NCBI GenBank assembly: GCA_937899435.1
Contig: CALBQG010000085.1
Location: forward strand, 1 to 11,090
Direction of reading: 5' to 3'
Origin: UBA11540 sp003445125
Lineage (GTDB): Bacteria; Bacillota; Clostridia; Oscillospirales; Ruminococcaceae
DNA: 11,090 bases
The notes beneath the pieces were generated by a model that was not told the DNA's origin, made no database searches, and worked only from the letters and a program-made list of their open reading frames with translations. Made by a program: the position numbers and the translations under genes. This document shows, in pieces, positions 1 to 5,628 of the stretch. How positions within the stretch are numbered: position 1 is the first letter of the stretch; each line of letters starts with the position of its first letter.

Positions 1-257
1 CGCCGCAGACTGTGCTGTTTTAGATTGTGCCGAGAGATATTTTTGCGGCAGTGCAGTTTGTCAACCGTTGCCTTCCTCCGGGAGGAAGGGGTCACGCGCG
101 AGCGTGACGAAAGGAGCCCGCGGGACTGAAAGTCACCCGAAAGCCGCGGTTTTGCCTTTCTGTGGATTTTGGATTTGATTTTTTGTTTCGGACTTTCAGC
201 AATGTTTTAAGGCAGAGAAAATGTCGGTCGCGTATTTTCGCCAAAACCGAAAGCAGC
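1..257. repeat. Extragenic palindromic repeat island, left (partial)
   Basis: No credible gene is seen in this stretch. Positions 1-55 are identical to 1807-1861, and the similarity continues to about 123 (1929 in the other copy) with only scattered substitutions, so this is a long direct repeat cut by the window edge. Positions 71-118 hold two adjacent palindromes, one centred on CCTTCCTCCGGGAGGAAGG and one on GTCACGCGCGAGCGTGAC. Positions 188-252 resemble 1468-1529. The module order differs from that of the island at 1400-2589, which points to a mosaic of reusable units rather than one duplicated block. The short reading frames here have no recognisable protein features. Confidence 0.8.
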
Positions 258-286
258 AGAAAACGGCGCGGCTGAAAGCCGCGCCG
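258..286 (-). terminator. Intrinsic terminator of azlCD
   Basis: On the minus strand, 16 nt after the azlD stop, there is a perfect 10-bp GC-rich stem (CGGCGCGGCT, loop TTC, AGCCGCGCCG) followed directly by TTTTCTG. This is a standard Rho-independent terminator shape in the direction of azlCD transcription. Confidence 0.85.
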
Positions 287-302
287 CGTGAGTTCTCTTT
301 CT

Positions 303-632
303 TCAAAACACCAATTGCACCAAAAGCATATACACCACTGTGCCGCTCAAAACGCTCAACAGCGAATTTTTCTTCCAGAGGTGTATTCCCACTACCGTTG
401 CCGTGGCAATCACTTCCGGCAATCCGAAGGGCATTGCCGTCAGATTCACCTTTCGGAAGCAATACACCACCAGCATCGTCATCACTGCTGCGGGAAGCGC
501 CACGGACAACCGCGTAACCCAGCCGGGAATCGGCTTTTCGCCGTGGAAAACCAAAAACGGCAAGGCGCGTAACAGCGCCGTCACACCCGACATGACAGCA
601 ACCAGCAGAAAGCTATGCCAAAACTCATTCAT
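303..632 (-). CDS. azlD: AzlD-family branched-chain amino-acid transport subunit
   Basis: This 109-residue hydrophobic protein is the small subunit of AzlC/AzlD (LIV-E type) exporters, which move branched-chain amino acids and analogues such as 4-azaleucine out across the cytoplasmic membrane. Family-typical stretches are visible: TALLRALPFLVF (about 18-29), LPAAVMTMLVVYC (about 45-57) and GTVVYMLLVQLVF at the C-terminus. The length and about four membrane segments suit AzlD. I chose the ATG at 632 because AGGAGGGAACAGC lies just before it. A longer reading from 689 would add 19 residues that lie inside azlC and would bury this ribosome site. The start overlaps the azlC stop by 8 nt (ATGAATGA), so translation is probably coupled. 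Substrate is inferred from the family. Confidence 0.92.
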   Translation of the reverse strand: MNEFWHSFLLVAVMSGVTALLRALPFLVFHGEKPIPGWVTRLSVALPAAVMTMLVVYCFRKVNLTAMPFGLPEVIATATVVGIHLWKKNSLLSVLSGTVVYMLLVQLVF

Positions 633-1326
633 GCTGTTCCCTCCTGTCATGAATGTTTTGCCGCAGCAAGATCGCGGCGGAAATCGCAATCATCGACGGA
701 ATGAGAAACGCGTCCGCGCCGAACAGCAGCAGACACAAAACCGAAATTCCCGCCCCCGCCAATGCCGGGAAATGATCCTTCGCCTCCTGCCACTGATCGA
801 CCACAATCACCACAAACAGCGCCGTCATGGCGAAATCAATGCCCTCGGTGGAAAAAGGCAGCACCTGTCCCAAAAGCGAACCCGCCACGCATCCGACGAT
901 CCAGTACAGATGATCAAAAAACGCGATCAGCACCGTATACAGCTTTTTGTTGACTCCTTCGGGCGGCGTCGTGCAAAGCAGGGCGTAGGTCTCGTCGGTA
1001 AGCCAAAAGATCATCAGAGGCTTGAGTTTGCCGAGCGAGGAAAAGCGGTCGAGCATTGAAACGCCGTAGACGGCATAACGCGCATTGACCAGAAGCGTGA
1101 CCATGGCGGCGGAAATCAAGGACGCCGCATTGTAAAGCAGATCGACACCGACGAATTGCATGGATCCGGAATAGACGGTCACCGCCATGCCGAGCGCCCA
1201 ACCGACGCCGAACCCGCGATCGGCGAGCAGAATGCCGAAGGCGGCGCCCATCACAAGATACCCTGCCATTACGGGAAGTGTCGCGTGCAGCACGGCGCGG
1301 CAGGTGGGAAGGAATTTTTCTTTCAT
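625..1326 (-). CDS. azlC: AzlC-family branched-chain amino-acid export permease
   Basis: This 233-residue integral membrane protein is the large subunit of the AzlCD exporter. Diagnostic AzlC stretches are seen in order: VMGAAFGILL near residues 24-33, VYSGSMQF near 51-58, NARYAVYGVSML near 81-92, FWLTDETYALL near 108-118, FDHLYWIVGCVAG near 136-148 and GIDFAMTALFVVIVVDQW near 163-180. Several long hydrophobic segments fit a polytopic permease, and length is normal for the family. The ATG at 1326 has GAGGT a few bases upstream. It is the first gene of a two-gene operon with azlD, with an AT-rich candidate promoter upstream and a strong terminator after azlD. In relatives azlC often sits beside an Lrp-type or other regulator; none is present here. 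The exact substrate is not shown by the sequence. Confidence 0.95.
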   Translation of the reverse strand: MKEKFLPTCRAVLHATLPVMAGYLVMGAAFGILLADRGFGVGWALGMAVTVYSGSMQFVGVDLLYNAASLISAAMVTLLVNARYAVYGVSMLDRFSSLGKLKPLMIFWLTDETYALLCTTPPEGVNKKLYTVLIAFFDHLYWIVGCVAGSLLGQVLPFSTEGIDFAMTALFVVIVVDQWQEAKDHFPALAGAGISVLCLLLFGADAFLIPSMIAISAAILLRQNIHDRREQHE

Positions 1327-1364
1327 AAAGACCTCACATTGCGATTGCTATTTGTATAAAGACG

Positions 1365-1394
1365 TTTATATATAACTTTTTGTATTCTATTTAA
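1365..1394 (-). promoter_or_regulatory. Candidate azlCD promoter with inverted repeat
   Basis: On the minus strand TTAAAT (1389-1394) and TATAAA (1365-1370) are separated by 18 bp, placing a start site near 1358 and a leader of about 30 nt before azlC. The -10 hexamer is also one arm of an inverted repeat, TATAAA-GACG-TTTATA (1355-1370), which could serve as an operator. The region is much more AT-rich than its surroundings. The -35 match is weak. Confidence 0.4.
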
Positions 1395-1547
1395 GGCTTC
1401 TTTTGCCCTTTTCACGGGAATCGGCAGAAAGGTTTGTCTTGAGCATCCGAGAGGGAAGTCAATTTTTTCGGGCTTTCGGTGCTTCAAGGTTGAGAAGATG
1501 TTGGTCGTGTATTTTTGCTAAAACCGAAAAAGCAAAAGTCGCGCATT

Positions 1548-1590
1548 CTCCCTCAGTCGCTCCGCGACAGCTCCCTCTCGGAGGGAGCCT
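1548..1590 (+). repeat. Palindromic head module, copy a
   Basis: Contains two self-complementary parts, GTCGCTCCGCGAC and CTCCCTCTCGGAGGGAG. It closely matches 1966-2010 in the same orientation. Confidence 0.85.
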
Positions 1591-1724
1591 TTGATTTGTG
1601 CTTTTTTCTCCTTTGTGCCACAGAGAAAGCAAGGAAAAAATCCGGGTTTTTAATGCCGAAAGTCTGTGCTTTTAAAACAAAAGATTTTCACTGCCGTTTT
1701 TTTCGCGCCGCAGCCGGTCACCGA

Positions 1725-1782
1725 TAGGCTGCCCTCTTTCAAAGAGGGGAGCTGTCGCCGCAGGTGACTGAGGGGTGTTGAG
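1725..1782 (-). repeat. Palindromic head module, inverted copy
   Basis: This 58-bp unit matches the reverse complement of 11033-11090 with only three differences by my alignment. It contains CCCTCTTTCAAAGAGGG and a GTCGCCGCAGGTGAC stem. Its orientation is opposite to the copies at 1548 and 1966. Confidence 0.85.
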
Positions 1783-1806
1783 GTTCGGAAGGAATCGTAT
1801 TTTTGC

Positions 1807-1929
1807 CGCCGCAGACTGTGCTGTTTTAGATTGTGCCGAGAGATATTTTTGCGGCAGTGCAATTCGTCAACCGTTGCCTTCCTCCGGAAGGAAGGTGTCA
1901 CGCGTGAGCGTGACGGAAGGAGCCTGCGG
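1807..1929 (+). repeat. Long direct repeat of window positions 1-123
   Basis: The first 55 bp are identical to positions 1-55, and the remaining bases differ at roughly half a dozen positions. The right part (1877-1924) is a double palindrome, with stems around the CCTTCCTCCGGAAGGAAGG and GTCACGCGTGAGCGTGAC segments. An inverted relative of the double palindrome is at 10888-10935. Several differences fall in the stems; the change at 81-84 versus 1887-1890 keeps the first palindrome paired. Confidence 0.9.
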
Positions 1930-1965
1930 AACGGAAAGACGGCGAAAAACCGAAAGATTCGCTTT

Positions 1966-2010
1966 CTCCTTCAGTCGCCTTCGGCGACAGCTCCCTCTCG
2001 GAGGGAGCCT
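1966..2010 (+). repeat. Palindromic head module, copy b
   Basis: Stems GTCGCCTTCGGCGAC and CTCCCTCTCGGAGGGAG are visible. With its tail and an S motif (to about 2078) it makes up most of the roughly 104 extra bases that distinguish this island from the otherwise collinear inverted island at the right edge, so it looks like an inserted unit. Confidence 0.85.
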
Positions 2011-2078
2011 ATGGCTGTGCGTGTTTTTTTCTCCGTGCCGCAGAGGAATTTTTTTCCTGTTTTTCGGTGCTTTCCAAA

Positions 2079-2248
2079 CAATCCCTCACCCGCTCCGCGC
2101 CAGCCGCCCTTACCGCAAGGAAGCCATGAGTTGGTGCGATTTTTTCCTTTGTGACGAAGAGCAAATTTTTCAACATTTCGGAAAATATCGGAGACGATTT
2201 TCCGAGTCGCACAAAGTAAATTTCTGCGGGATTTCGGTACACCACAAG
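2079..2248 (+). repeat. 170-bp head, tail and S unit
   Basis: This unit begins with CAATCCCTCACCCGCTCCGC, continues through a T-rich tail and a conserved core (GGAAAATATCGGAGACGATT), and ends in a degenerate S motif. The reverse complement of 10668-10837 has the same parts in the same order and the same total length of 170 bp, with many substitutions. The core is the best-conserved internal stretch. Confidence 0.8.
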
Positions 2249-2355
2249 GTCAACCCATTAAGCGCTTCTCGCCAGCCGCCCTTGTCTCAACAGCGTCATG
2301 GATTTGTCCGTTTTTCAATGTTGTACCGCAGAAAAACAAAACCTCTCCGGCAGCC

Positions 2356-2389
2356 GCAACAGCCGCCCTTTGTAAAGGGCGGCTGTTGC
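2356..2389. repeat. Perfect 16-bp-stem hairpin
   Basis: GCAACAGCCGCCCTTT and its exact reverse complement are separated by two bases, giving a very stable hairpin. It is followed on the plus strand by TTTGTAAAAG, a weak T tract, and lacks one on the minus strand. It lies about 200 bp after the serS stop, so it may end serS transcription or simply be another palindromic repeat module. No plus-strand gene is nearby. Confidence 0.75.
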
Positions 2390-2425
2390 TTTGTAAAAGC
2401 TACGGGTGCAAGGGTGGATACAGTG

Positions 2426-2450
2426 TCGGAAAATCGTTTTTCCGATTTTT
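2426..2450. terminator. Terminator-like hairpin downstream of serS
   Basis: TCGGAAAA-TCGT-TTTTCCGA followed by TTTTT forms an intrinsic-terminator shape on the plus strand. On the minus strand the same bases can form the weaker AAAATCG/CGATTTT stem. Since only minus-strand genes flank it, its role is unclear. No better terminator for serS is seen. Confidence 0.35.
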
Positions 2451-2589
2451 CGCTCCCGCAAAGCGGAAGGTCTCCCCTCTTTTGCGGCTTTTCTCCGCAA
2501 AGCGAAGGTTTTCCGATTCCATTTCGGGCAGCGCGCACAGAAAGCGCGAAGCAGGGTTCGGGTTTTCGTGCCGCCGAAGTGTCCTCGGC

Positions 2590-3858
2590 TCAGCGAATCA
2601 CGTCCACGCCCATATACTTGCGCAGCACCTCCGGCACGGTCACGCTGCCGTCGGCATTCTGATAGTTTTCCAGAATTGCCGCGACCGTTCTGCCGATTGC
2701 CAGACCGGAGCCGTTGAGCGTATGCACCAGCTGCGCCTTGCCCTTCGGGTCGTCCTTGAAGCGGATCGACGCGCGGCGTGCCTGATAGTCCTCAAAGTTA
2801 GAACAGCTCGAAATTTCCTTATAAGCATTATACGACGGCAGCCAAACCTCGATATCGTAGGTTTTTGCCGAAGAGAAGCCCAGATCGCCGCCGCAGAGGG
2901 TGACTACATGGTACGGCAGCCCCAGCAGCTGAAGCGCGCGCTCGGCATCGTGCGTCAGTTTTTCCAGTTCCTCATACGAGTTCTCCGGACGCGCAAATTT
3001 CACCAGCTCCACCTTATTGAACTGATGCTGACGGATCAGTCCGCGGGTGTCTCTGCCGGCGCTGCCCGCCTCGGCGCGGAAGCACGCGGAATAGGCACAA
3101 TATTTAATCGGAAGTTTGCTTCCGTCCAGAATTTCATCGCGGTAATAGTTCGTGACCGGGACTTCGGCGGTCGGAATCAGGAAATAGTCGTTTGTCAGGC
3201 GGAACGCGTCCTCCTCAAACTTCGGCAATTGTCCTGTGCCCGTCATGGACGCACGGTTGACCATGAACGGCGGAAACATTTCCGTATATCCGTTGGAAGT
3301 GTGCGTATCCAGATAGAAGTTGATGACGGCACGCTCCAAGCGGGCGCCCAGTCCTTTATAGAAGTGAAAGCGCGCGCCGGTGACCTTTGCGGCTCTTTCG
3401 GGGTCCAGAATGTCCAGATCCGCGCCGATGTCCCAATGGGCTTTCGGGGTGAAATCAAACTTTCTCGGCTCGCCCCAGCGGCGTACCTCCGGGTTCTGCG
3501 TATCATCCACGCCCGCAGGCACCGATTCGTGCGGAATGTTCGGAATATTCAGCAAATCCATGCGCTGCTTTTCTTCCAGCACCGACAGGCGGTCGTCCGC
3601 TTCCTTGATTTTCGCGGACAGCTCCTTCATCTCGGCAAAGAGCTCAGTGGTGTCCTTGCCCTCTTTTTTCATCTGCGGAACCAGCTTGCTGACGCGGTTC
3701 TGCTCGGCTTTCATTGCCTCGACCTCACGGCTGATTTCCCGGCGCTGATTGTCGATGTCAATGATGTCATCGATATACTTGTCCATGTTTTTGCCGCGTT
3801 TTGCCATGCCCGCCTTGACCAGATCGGGGTTGCTTCTTACCAGTTTAATGTCCAACAT
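2590..3858 (-). CDS. serS: Seryl-tRNA synthetase
   Basis: This 422-residue class II synthetase charges tRNA-Ser with serine in the cytoplasm. Residues about 27-105 are charged and helical in character, matching the long coiled-coil arm that recognises the tRNA-Ser variable arm. The catalytic core has TAE at 230-232, motif 2 around 259-285 (ACFRAEAGSAGRDTRG then QHQFNKVE), and motif 3 around 382-399 (NGSGLAIGRTVAAILENYQ, with the key Arg at 390). Length is normal and no key element is missing. The ATG at 3858 has GGAGAG seven bases upstream. Only 12 bp separate it from the parB stop, so it is probably the last gene of a parA-parB-serS transcript. No T-box or other leader is possible in that gap, so serS here is probably not controlled by serine starvation through its own leader. 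Confidence 0.97.
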   Translation of the reverse strand: MLDIKLVRSNPDLVKAGMAKRGKNMDKYIDDIIDIDNQRREISREVEAMKAEQNRVSKLVPQMKKEGKDTTELFAEMKELSAKIKEADDRLSVLEEKQRMDLLNIPNIPHESVPAGVDDTQNPEVRRWGEPRKFDFTPKAHWDIGADLDILDPERAAKVTGARFHFYKGLGARLERAVINFYLDTHTSNGYTEMFPPFMVNRASMTGTGQLPKFEEDAFRLTNDYFLIPTAEVPVTNYYRDEILDGSKLPIKYCAYSACFRAEAGSAGRDTRGLIRQHQFNKVELVKFARPENSYEELEKLTHDAERALQLLGLPYHVVTLCGGDLGFSSAKTYDIEVWLPSYNAYKEISSCSNFEDYQARRASIRFKDDPKGKAQLVHTLNGSGLAIGRTVAAILENYQNADGSVTVPEVLRKYMGVDVIR

Positions 3859-3870
3859 ATGATTCTCTCC

Positions 3871-4731
3871 TTAATCCTTCGCCAGTTTCTGTGCCAGATC
3901 CGACAGATCCTGCTGCGAGAAAAATTCTATTTGCAACGTTCCGTTGTTTCCGTTTTTCGTGTCGATTTTCACGCGGCGGGCAAGTTCCTCGCCCAAAGCC
4001 GCTTCCATCTCCCGACAGAACCGCACCTCGGCGTCCATCGAAAGCTCCTGTTCCTCTCCCCGTTTTGGGGATCGCGGCTTCATCGCGCGCTCGGCGTCGC
4101 GGACGCTCATGCCCGTGCGGACGATTTTTTCGGCGACCTCGTCGATCAGCGCCTCGTCATCCGATTGAAGCAGTGCCCGTGCGTGTCCCGCCGAAAGGGC
4201 GCCGCTGCGCACCAGTTCGCTTGTTTTCTTCGGCAGCTTCAGCAGCCTCAGGGCGTTTGCCACGGCAGAGCGCGATTTTCCGACACGTTTGGACACCTCA
4301 TCCTGGGTCATGTGATAGCGCGTCATCAGCAGTTCGTATCCCAACGCTTCTTCAATCGCATTGAGGTCCTCGCGCTGCAAATTCTCGATCATGGCAAGCT
4401 GCATGGTCTCTTCTTCGGTCATTTCGCGAATCACCGCGGGGATTTCGGTCAATCCCGCCATTTTCGACGCACGCCAACGCCGCTCGCCCGCCACAATCTG
4501 ATAGCGTGATTCGCTGATCGGACGCACTAGAATCGGCTGCAAAACGCCATGTTCGCGAACCGAATCTGCCAAAGCTGCCAGGGCTTCCGCGTCAAAGTCT
4601 TTTCGCGGCTGATCCTTGTTCGGCTCGATGTCGCTGATGCGGAGGCTGCTGACTTCCTTGCCGTCCTCGGACGAATTGTCCGCAAACAACGAATCCAGTC
4701 CTCTGCCCAGTCCGCTTTTCTTCATTGCCAT
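3871..4731 (-). CDS. parB: Chromosome partitioning protein ParB (Spo0J)
   Basis: This 286-residue CTP-dependent DNA clamp loads at parS, spreads along DNA, recruits SMC and stimulates ParA. The N-terminus (KKSGLGRGLDSLF, 4-16) is the typical ParA-activating tail. CTP-binding motifs are intact: GERRWRA at 82-88 and ENLQR at 116-120. The helix-turn-helix spans about 142-165, and a C-terminal dimerisation segment follows about 225-286. At the four positions reported to separate ParB from Noc, it has R154, A160, K165 and G182, so the Arg and Gly of ParB are kept. The ATG at 4731 follows AAAGGAGG with good spacing and lies one base after the parA stop; Met3 would also be possible but is less well spaced. 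Its parS targets are at 5579, 5607 and 9163. Confidence 0.96.
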   Translation of the reverse strand: MAMKKSGLGRGLDSLFADNSSEDGKEVSSLRISDIEPNKDQPRKDFDAEALAALADSVREHGVLQPILVRPISESRYQIVAGERRWRASKMAGLTEIPAVIREMTEEETMQLAMIENLQREDLNAIEEALGYELLMTRYHMTQDEVSKRVGKSRSAVANALRLLKLPKKTSELVRSGALSAGHARALLQSDDEALIDEVAEKIVRTGMSVRDAERAMKPRSPKRGEEQELSMDAEVRFCREMEAALGEELARRVKIDTKNGNNGTLQIEFFSQQDLSDLAQKLAKD

Positions 4732-4732
4732 G

Positions 4733-5497
4733 TCATTTCCTCCTTTTCAGGAATTCCTTCGCCAGTTCGTCATACGCCTTTGCCCCTTTGGACGCCTTGT
4801 CGTAGTACATGACCGGTTCGCCGTAGCTGGGGGCTTCGGAGAGACGCACGTTGCGCGGAATGGTGGAACGGTAAATTTTCTGCGGCATATACCGTTTCAC
4901 TTCGTCCACCACCTGCATCGTCAGATTCAGGCGTCCGTCGTACATGGTCAGAATGACGCCTTCGATCTCGATGTAGGGATTATAGAGTTTTTTCACCTGC
5001 CGCACGGTGGAAATCAGCTGAGAAAGACCTTCCAACGCATAAAACTCGCACTGAATCGGCACAAGCAGTGAATCGCTTGCCGTCAGCGCGTTGAGGGTAA
5101 TCAATCCGAGGGAAGGCGGGCAGTCGATGAACACAAAATCGTAGGATTCCTTCACGGCAAGCAGTGCCTTTTTCAGTCGAAGCACGCGGTCGTTGAGCTG
5201 TACCAGCTCGATTTCCGCTCCTGCCAGCTGCATACTGGACGGCAGGATGTCCACACCGCGGAAGTTGGTTTTCACAATGGCGTCCTTCGCCGGAAACGCG
5301 CCCATCAGCACGTCGTAGGACGAAACCGCCGTCATTTTTTTGGTAATTCCGAAACCGCTGGAGGCATTTCCCTGCGGGTCGATATCCACCAGCAGCACCT
5401 TTTTGCCATGCCCGCCGATTGCCGCCGCCAGATTCACTGCCGTCGTTGTTTTTCCGACGCCGCCCTTCTGATTCACAATCGAAAGAATATTTCCCAC
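4733..5497 (-). CDS. parA: Chromosome partitioning ATPase ParA (Soj)
   Basis: This 254-residue deviant Walker ATPase binds DNA non-specifically as an ATP dimer, is switched by ParB, and acts in origin segregation and in control of DnaA in Firmicutes. Visible are KGGVGKTTT (11-19, with the signature Lys11 and the catalytic Lys16), DIDPQGN (38-44) and the Walker B FVFIDCPP (121-128). I place the start at GTG 5497, giving MGNILSIVNQKGGVGKT like other Soj proteins. An upstream TTG at 5518 is in frame, but the strong ribosome site GAGGAGGG (5504-5511) lies between it and the GTG and would then be coding. The gene has its own extended -10 promoter just upstream, behind the parS/terminator element, and is tightly linked to parB. 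Confidence 0.96.
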   Translation of the reverse strand: MGNILSIVNQKGGVGKTTTAVNLAAAIGGHGKKVLLVDIDPQGNASSGFGITKKMTAVSSYDVLMGAFPAKDAIVKTNFRGVDILPSSMQLAGAEIELVQLNDRVLRLKKALLAVKESYDFVFIDCPPSLGLITLNALTASDSLLVPIQCEFYALEGLSQLISTVRQVKKLYNPYIEIEGVILTMYDGRLNLTMQVVDEVKRYMPQKIYRSTIPRNVRLSEAPSYGEPVMYYDKASKGAKAYDELAKEFLKRRK

Positions 5498-5528
5498 GGT
5501 CACCCCTCCTCTGTTCAATTACTCTAAC

Positions 5529-5557
5529 AGTATACCACAGTTACCCGCAAAAGAAAA
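5529..5557 (-). promoter_or_regulatory. parA(-parB-serS) promoter, extended -10
   Basis: On the minus strand TATACT (5529-5534) is preceded by TGG, an extended -10 motif. The -35 region at a 17-bp spacing is poor (TTTTCT), which extended -10 promoters tolerate. The start would be near 5522, leaving a leader of about 25 nt that contains the GAGGAGGG ribosome site. It lies directly downstream of the noc terminator. Confidence 0.65.
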
Positions 5558-5578
5558 GGGGGTTTTACAAAAAAATCC

Positions 5579-5594
5579 TGTTTCACGTGAAACA
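5579..5594. promoter_or_regulatory. parS site 1
   Basis: TGTTTCACGTGAAACA, a perfect 16-bp palindrome equal to the Firmicute parS consensus bound by ParB/Spo0J. It sits between noc and parA. Confidence 0.97.
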
Positions 5595-5606
5595 CTCCCC
5601 CTGTGA

Positions 5607-5622
5607 TGTTTCACGTGAAACA
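5607..5622. promoter_or_regulatory. parS site 2
   Basis: A second perfect copy of TGTTTCACGTGAAACA, 28 bp centre to centre from site 1, immediately after the noc stop. Confidence 0.97.
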
Positions 5623-5628
5623 GGTTGG

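Larger units (their letters stand above)
1400..2589. repeat. Extragenic palindromic repeat island, central
   Basis: About 1.2 kb without a credible gene lies between azlC and the serS stop. It is built from recurring modules: a head palindrome (seen at 1548-1590, 1725-1782 inverted, 1966-2010), a double palindrome (1877-1924), and a head, tail and S unit (2079-2248, with a degenerate copy following at about 2254-2335). After several heads comes a similar T-rich tail that begins near TTGTGCGATTTTTTC and ends near GCAGAG (about 1594-1628, 2014-2048, 2132-2163, 2306-2335). The S motif, close to TTTCGGTGCTTTCAAGG, recurs near 1474, 2062 and 2232. An open frame crosses the island on the plus strand but has compositionally odd, Arg/Ser/Phe-rich translation and runs antisense into serS. 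Confidence 0.85.
5569..5624 (-). terminator. noc terminator formed by two parS sites
   Basis: On the minus strand, 4 nt after the noc stop, CCTGTTTCACGTGAAACA (5607-5624) pairs perfectly over 18 bp with TGTTTCACGTGAAACAGG (5577-5594), with a 12-nt loop, followed directly by ATTTTTTT (5569-5576). This has the layout of a Rho-independent terminator. Each arm is itself a palindrome and could fold alone, which would compete. Confidence 0.65.

Noticed and set aside
150..175. DnaA box (TGTGGATTTT) suggesting oriC
   Set aside because: It is a single imperfect match to TGTGGATAA without a cluster or an adjacent dnaA or dnaN gene.
633..689. Longer N-terminus for AzlD
   Set aside because: The extra 19 residues are not AzlD-like, lie inside azlC, and contain the ribosome site that serves the ATG at 632.
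1..2400. CRISPR array
   Set aside because: The repeats are long, diverged, of mixed orientation and irregularly spaced, with no short identical repeats separated by unique spacers and no cas genes.
1775..2662. Plus-strand open frame of 295 codons across the central repeat island
   Set aside because: It reads through repeat modules in arbitrary frames, is rich in Arg, Ser and Phe without domain features, and overlaps the end of serS on the other strand.
3732..3745. Possible Noc-binding site in serS (CTGATTTCCCGGCG)
   Set aside because: Only the left half resembles ATTTCCCGGGAAAT; the right half does not match.
2386..4509. Plus-strand open frame of about 707 codons antisense to serS and parB
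   Set aside because: serS and parB are unmistakable on the minus strand. The long antisense frame is a by-product of GC-biased codon use and shows no domain.
5498..5518. TTG start for ParA seven codons upstream
   Set aside because: The ribosome site would be within the coding region, and the GTG at 5497 gives the normal Soj N-terminus.
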